NCBI GenBank assembly: GCA_002973635.1
Contig: CP027224.1
Coordinates: 3,172,501-3,236,500, forward strand
DNA: 64,000 bases
Source: Lysinibacillus sp. B2A1
GTDB lineage: Bacteria; Bacillota; Bacilli; Bacillales_A; Planococcaceae
Direction of reading: 5' to 3'
In this document: positions 60,510 through 64,000 of the stretch, in pieces
Layout of the letters: every line of letters begins with the position of its first letter
How positions within the stretch are numbered: position 1 is the first letter of the stretch
The notes under the pieces: model-generated
What the model saw: the letters and a program-made list of their open reading frames with translations, nothing else
What the model was told of the DNA's origin: nothing
Database searches by the model: none
Position numbers and translations under genes: made by a program

Positions 60510-60700
60510 TGTTTATTCAGCTCCTTCATGATCATTTGGATGATGCGCTCATCTACGCCATTGAAGAAGGAGATTTCAATACCAATTGTTTTAATGATAC
60601 AGCTTGGTTCAGAGGAAACTTGCGTTGAATTGATAAAAGAATATTTGTCCGTGATGGAATCCAGTGTCACAGGGACGATTGTTAGTTTAGTAGTTGACAT
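60506..60700 (-). CDS. tnpA: IS66-family accessory protein TnpA (short form)
   Basis: A 64-aa product in the position of IS66 Orf1/TnpA, starting after GGGGGTG near the right inverted repeat. It is shorter than the 100-130 aa usual for the helix-turn-helix TnpA proteins and retains only a beta-rich part (KLTIVPVTLDSITDKYSFIN). Short TnpA forms occur in some Bacillota IS66 members. Confidence 0.7.
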   Translation of the reverse strand: MSTTKLTIVPVTLDSITDKYSFINSTQVSSEPSCIIKTIGIEISFFNGVDERIIQMIMKELNKQ

Positions 60701-60783
60701 AAAGAAGCACCCCCAATAATTGATACGTCTATCGTACTGGAAGTGCCTAGTTATTTATATGCGTTATTTGAATACGGGCTTAC

Positions 60784-61170
60784 TTATTACAGACAAAAAT
60801 ACTAAATTTACGCAGATAAAATTTATTTACTTAAAATAACGAAAGGAACCAAAAAAGCCTGGAGCGATTATCTAAAATTTAGAGAAAAACAAGCTTATTG
60901 CAAAATGTAGTTATAAAAAAGATTGATTAAAAATCCTGTGTTAATAGGCAGGATTTTTTTGTTCAATAAACGGACCATATTATTGAATAACATTCTTTTA
61001 TGAAATGTTACAAAACGACGCTTTGGGGAGGTTATACTTCAACTAATGACGCAGTTTAATTTAAAAATATTTTAATTCATTCAGGAAACTTCTACCAATT
61101 AATTTCGTTTCTCTTAGTAGTGGAGAATTGTTGTAGAATATGTAATTTATTTTTGAAAGGGGGATAAGAG
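60784..61170. other. Intergenic region, right flank of IS66
   Basis: Begins with the target duplication TTATTACA. A terminator hairpin lies at 60931-60961 (AAATCCTG with CAGGATTT, then T-run). No gene is seen; the sequence interrupted by IS66 does not form a recognisable ORF. Confidence 0.6.
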
Positions 61171-61572
61171 GTGTTTAAAAAAGTAGCTATAATTTCAGGA
61201 ATTTTATTTAGTTCAATTTTGTTAGTTGGGTGTAATGAAGAGCCGGAAGTGATAGTAATAGATGCTCCGAAAAACGGGGAAAATGATGCAAATTTATCAT
61301 CAGAAGAATCAAATTTATTATCAAAATTAGGAGATAAAATAATGGTATCTATTACAGAACAAACTGAACTTGATAGTAATTCAATAACAATAATGTTAGG
61401 TGGTAATCCTGCTAAAGGAATTATTGATGTATCAGTAGGTTTCCCGAAGGATGCAAAAGTTGATGATACGATGATTCAACAAATAGTTGAAGATTCTATT
61501 AAGAATGTCTCTGAAACAGAATACGTAGCAATTAGCGAAGAAAATACAACAATAAAAATTGAGAAATACTAA
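61171..61572 (+). CDS. Putative lipoprotein (133 aa)
   Basis: A 133-aa lipoprotein starting with GTG after GGGGG; signal peptide with lipobox LLVGC (Cys21), then an acidic mature part with a possible small alpha/beta domain (ISEENTTIKIEKY end). No family recognised. Followed by a region with a terminator. Confidence 0.65.
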   Translation: MFKKVAIISGILFSSILLVGCNEEPEVIVIDAPKNGENDANLSSEESNLLSKLGDKIMVSITEQTELDSNSITIMLGGNPAKGIIDVSVGFPKDAKVDDTMIQQIVEDSIKNVSETEYVAISEENTTIKIEKY

Positions 61573-62165
61573 CGGAGAAGTTCTTAAAGGATACAAACAA
61601 CCTTAAAAGTACAGTTACTTTATAAGATTGTGAAAAAATGTACTTAAACAAACGAGGGCTAGGATTTATAACGTATACATAAATAAACCTAATAACGTTC
61701 CCAAATGAAAGTTTGAAAAGAGACCGAAATCCAAGAAATGCTGTTAAACCAACATTTCTTGGATTTTCCTTTGAATATTGTTTATACAGCTATTTATGCA
61801 CATATATAAACAGGGCTACGATAGTACTTTTACTGGAGAACCTGGGATATTTATAAAGTACATTTTTTAAAGGTTTTCACGGACTGTTGAACAACTAAAG
61901 TGGTAGTTGACTAATTATATGTAGAGAAAGAGTTAGCTTAGATAGAGGAAGATTAAACGATAAAAGGGTCACTTGACCAGAGTGACCCAAGCCAACAAAC
62001 CAGAAAGTGCAAAGCTAACTTGCTTTACATTACTATTAATATGTTTAATAGCTTTTTTTATCTAGTGAATTGCCTGACAAATAGAATAAAATAAACATAG
62101 TAGAGACCTCAAAAATGAAAATAAAGCTGAGTACCTACATGAAAATAAGTACCCAGCTATTTTAC
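61573..62165. other. Intergenic region with three hairpins
   Basis: No gene is seen. Terminator for the lipoprotein at 61727-61775 (AAATCCAAGAAATG with its complement). Short inverted repeat GGGTCACT..AGTGACCC at 61966-61988, similar to 53296. Hairpin AGCTGAGTAC/GTACCCAGCT at 62125-62158, the terminator of the minus-strand Ger(x)C gene. Confidence 0.7.
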
Positions 62166-63320
62166 CTATTCTTTAATTGTTTCATCAAACGTTTTTCGGC
62201 CTGGATTTACTTTATTGACGAAAATAGTGAGCTTACTAATAGAATCCTCAGTTAAAGGTATTTTCCCATCGCTCTCATATTTTTTCCATGCTTTAACGTT
62301 TTTACGATATAGTTTTTCAGATAAACGGAAAATGTCTATATCTTGCTTTAAACCCTCTCGATAGGTTGTTAAAATTTCTTTTTTAACTTGCTGTATAATT
62401 TTCTCTCGGATTTCATTTCCAGAAACTTTTGTTTTAAAGCCATTTACAGTAGCATTAAATTTCACATCTACTTCAAAAGTTACTTGATTATTTTTAACAA
62501 TTGGTTTTACATTAAGGTCTATTTTGTCTAAATCTACTGTTAGGTAGTCTCCTTCATCATCGTCTAATTGAACGGTTACATCTCCTCGATTTTTTTTATC
62601 CTGCATCCATTGAATCCCTCTTGCAGCATTTCCGTTAAGAAAACCTTTAAATCCATCTTTTGAAAGTACCCCAACACCGGTAAAGGCAGTTTCCATAGAT
62701 GGTCCATCAGTCGTACTCCAATTTCTATTGATTGAAACAAAGGGAATACTTATTTCATGGCTAGGTTCATTTAAATTGATCACTAGTGTCCGTAAATCAA
62801 CAGGCTCTATCATTGTTTCTAGTTCATTTGTATACAATGGATTACTTAGTTTGGAAGCTGTAAGAGATTTGTTAAATATTGGTGTGATTAGAAGAACTTC
62901 CTCAATGGACTCTTTGGTAACGTAGGTCAATATTTGATATCTTGTCTCCCTATGCCGTAAAAAGCTGTCAATAATGGAGATGGCATTCTCATTTTTCATG
63001 GCATCCTCAGAGAAAAGAATATAAGACATATGTCCCCAGAATACTTTTTGGTCAATGGAACGATATAAGTTAAAAAAGGCTTCTTCCATCGTTTTCCCTT
63101 TAGCACGACCAATTTCTGCTTGTACACCCTGAGGAGCAGGATTCTCTGACTTGGCAACATTGGCAAAGTTAATTAATTGCATATAGATTTCATATTGATC
63201 ATCTTTAAAGTCAATACCAATGCCGAGAACATAGTACATTCTTTGAGGCTCGGAAACATCCCAACAGCCAGAAAGTAGTAATGTAGCAACTAAACTTGAG
63301 AGTAAAATAATTTTTTTCAT
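62166..63320 (-). CDS. Ger(x)C-family spore germination lipoprotein
   Basis: A 384-aa GerC-type lipoprotein of a nutrient germinant receptor: signal peptide and lipobox LLSGCWD (Cys19), then the family blocks YYVLGIGIDFKDDQYEIYMQ, the middle FWGHMSYILFSE, and the C-terminal domain (about 200-380; MQDKKNRGDVTV, FKTKVSGNEIREKIIQQVKK, AWKKYESDGKI). It is anchored in the spore inner membrane. The A and B subunit genes are not adjacent in the window, so it may be an orphan or belong to genes elsewhere. Confidence 0.9.
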   Translation of the reverse strand: MKKIILLSSLVATLLLSGCWDVSEPQRMYYVLGIGIDFKDDQYEIYMQLINFANVAKSENPAPQGVQAEIGRAKGKTMEEAFFNLYRSIDQKVFWGHMSYILFSEDAMKNENAISIIDSFLRHRETRYQILTYVTKESIEEVLLITPIFNKSLTASKLSNPLYTNELETMIEPVDLRTLVINLNEPSHEISIPFVSINRNWSTTDGPSMETAFTGVGVLSKDGFKGFLNGNAARGIQWMQDKKNRGDVTVQLDDDEGDYLTVDLDKIDLNVKPIVKNNQVTFEVDVKFNATVNGFKTKVSGNEIREKIIQQVKKEILTTYREGLKQDIDIFRLSEKLYRKNVKAWKKYESDGKIPLTEDSISKLTIFVNKVNPGRKTFDETIKE

Positions 63321-63527
63321 GTATTCATCCCATTTTTTGAGGTACTCATGCTTATGTGATACGTTTTTAGTTTAGACAAAAAATGTGTGGATTATAAGCG
63401 AAGAAAAGTATTGTAAGGATAGAGGGAAGAAATAAGGTTTTTTGAGTAATTGATTTCCCACATGTATTGTGAGGATTACAGAGCTAGATTTGTGGAGGGA
63501 AAGTCTTATAACAAAGAAACAAAAAAA

Positions 63528-63575
63528 GAATCTATTTTAAATAAAGTCAATCAAAATAGATTCAATAATTTTTGG
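63528..63575. terminator. Terminator hairpin
   Basis: GAATCTATTTT pairs with AAAATAGATTC; A/T-rich on both sides, it serves the minus-strand DinB gene. Confidence 0.65.
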
Positions 63576-63601
63576 GTTATTTGAGGATTTGTTTTGATAA
63601 A

Positions 63602-64000
63602 CTACATTTGTGGGGCTTCCATACCAAACATTGCCCACTCCTCTTTTGCTGGACCATAAATACCAGGAACAGTTAATCCTGCCTGTCGCATAAGGACAGT
63701 TAATTGCCCCCTATGGTGACTTTGATGTTGAAGTAAAAACAGCAATAGTGACCCATTTGGCATTTGTTGACCGATGAATTCAATACATTCTTCCATTGTA
63801 CGGTCAGTCCATTGTGATTTTAGTGCCTGCACAAGTGCATTGCTCGCTTGTTGATAGCTGTCTGCAATAAACTGAGCCGAGGTAGGAACAGGATAATCTT
63901 TAGCTGGTGCTTCAAACATTAAATTTGTATTGGAAGTAATGACACGGATAGCTGTAACAATATGCCAAGCAATTCGACCTAACGTCCAATTTTGTGAAGT
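63602..64000 (-). CDS. DinB-family protein, partial at window end
   Basis: At least 133 codons of a DinB-like four-helix protein; the frame stays open to the window edge, so the start lies beyond 64000. The metal-binding His pattern is visible: NWTLGRIAWHIVTAI near the edge and LLQHQSHHRGQLTVLMRQAG. Related proteins bind a divalent metal and some act as thiol-dependent (bacillithiol) transferases; this one is unassigned. Note that these are unrelated to DNA polymerase IV, which shares the name DinB. Confidence 0.85.
   Translation of the reverse strand, partial: TSQNWTLGRIAWHIVTAIRVITSNTNLMFEAPAKDYPVPTSAQFIADSYQQASNALVQALKSQWTDRTMEECIEFIGQQMPNGSLLLFLLQHQSHHRGQLTVLMRQAGLTVPGIYGPAKEEWAMFGMEAPQM

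Larger units (their letters stand above)
58435..60783 (-). mobile_element. IS66-family insertion sequence, complete
   Basis: A 2,349-bp element with terminal inverted repeats beginning GTAAGCCCG at both ends. It is flanked by a perfect 8-bp direct repeat TTATTACA (58427-58434 and 60784-60791), the size typical for IS66. It contains tnpA, tnpB and tnpC in the usual order on the minus strand. It is structurally intact, so insertion may be recent. Confidence 0.95.

Noticed and set aside
63602..64000. DNA polymerase IV (dinB)
   Set aside because: The sequence is the metal-binding DinB/YfiT-like four-helix family, not a Y-family polymerase.

Overview
The window looks like chromosomal DNA of a low-GC, spore-forming Bacillaceae, most probably Lysinibacillus (L. 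sphaericus/fusiformis type). This rests on AT-rich coding DNA with strong AGGAGG ribosome sites, a Ger(x)C germinant-receptor lipoprotein, a DUF3231 protein, a coat-like cupin, and close relatives of Bacillus subtilis BmrC/BmrD, PbuE and YqjW/UvrX. The genus is inference; no rRNA or tRNA gene was seen.

Left part (1-34.2 kb), mostly ordinary chromosome. It holds a CDF cation exporter, decayed genes, and a small surface redox cluster (stalk protein, 80-aa anchored peptide, ApbE flavin transferase, ferric-reductase-like heme protein) convergent with a two-component system. Next come EamA, winged-helix, monooxygenase and sirtuin genes, and a tandem Fluc fluoride-channel pair. The bmrCD multidrug ABC pair follows, preceded by an 18-codon leader peptide and an attenuator. 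Then come a PBP4-type carboxypeptidase, MarR and IclR regulators, an M24 peptidase with a class V aminotransferase, an LCP protein, signal peptidase I, pbuE behind a purine riboswitch, and a P2A cation ATPase behind a possible structured leader. The part ends with sporulation-type genes and an SOS-type Y-family polymerase operon with two candidate LexA boxes. A dispersed repeat family occurs four times between 8.9 and 19.7 kb.

Central island (34,256-51,951, about 17.7 kb). A Tn554-like element has inserted into a yolD gene directly after the polymerase. Removing exactly these bases rejoins the two yolD pieces in frame (35 + 313 = 348 nt, 115 aa). The right end carries a tnpA-tnpB-tnpC set of two tyrosine recombinases plus a small DUF6262-like protein; tnpB is split by a one-base frameshift. 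The left end carries its own yolD plus partner gene, paralogous to the interrupted host pair, so the polymerase-yolD-partner gene order is restored. Cargo is an IS3-family insertion, a flavin monooxygenase with a cysteine-pair MarR regulator, and a large arsenic operon (arsR, acr3, arsC, arsD, arsA, HesB-like, arsM, a 73-aa gene). A second ArsR-type operator precedes a CC-flanked flavoprotein and an ArsN1-like acetyltransferase. A Tn3-family remnant (tnpA start plus resolvase) separates cargo from the recombinases.

Right part (52-64 kb). After the host yolD 3' part and partner come a GNAT acetyltransferase, a YcdB/YcdC-type protein, a CPCC protein, several decayed genes (including a matrixin-like protease), two lipoproteins, a complete IS66 element with a perfect 8-bp target duplication, a GerC-type lipoprotein, and a DinB protein cut by the window end.
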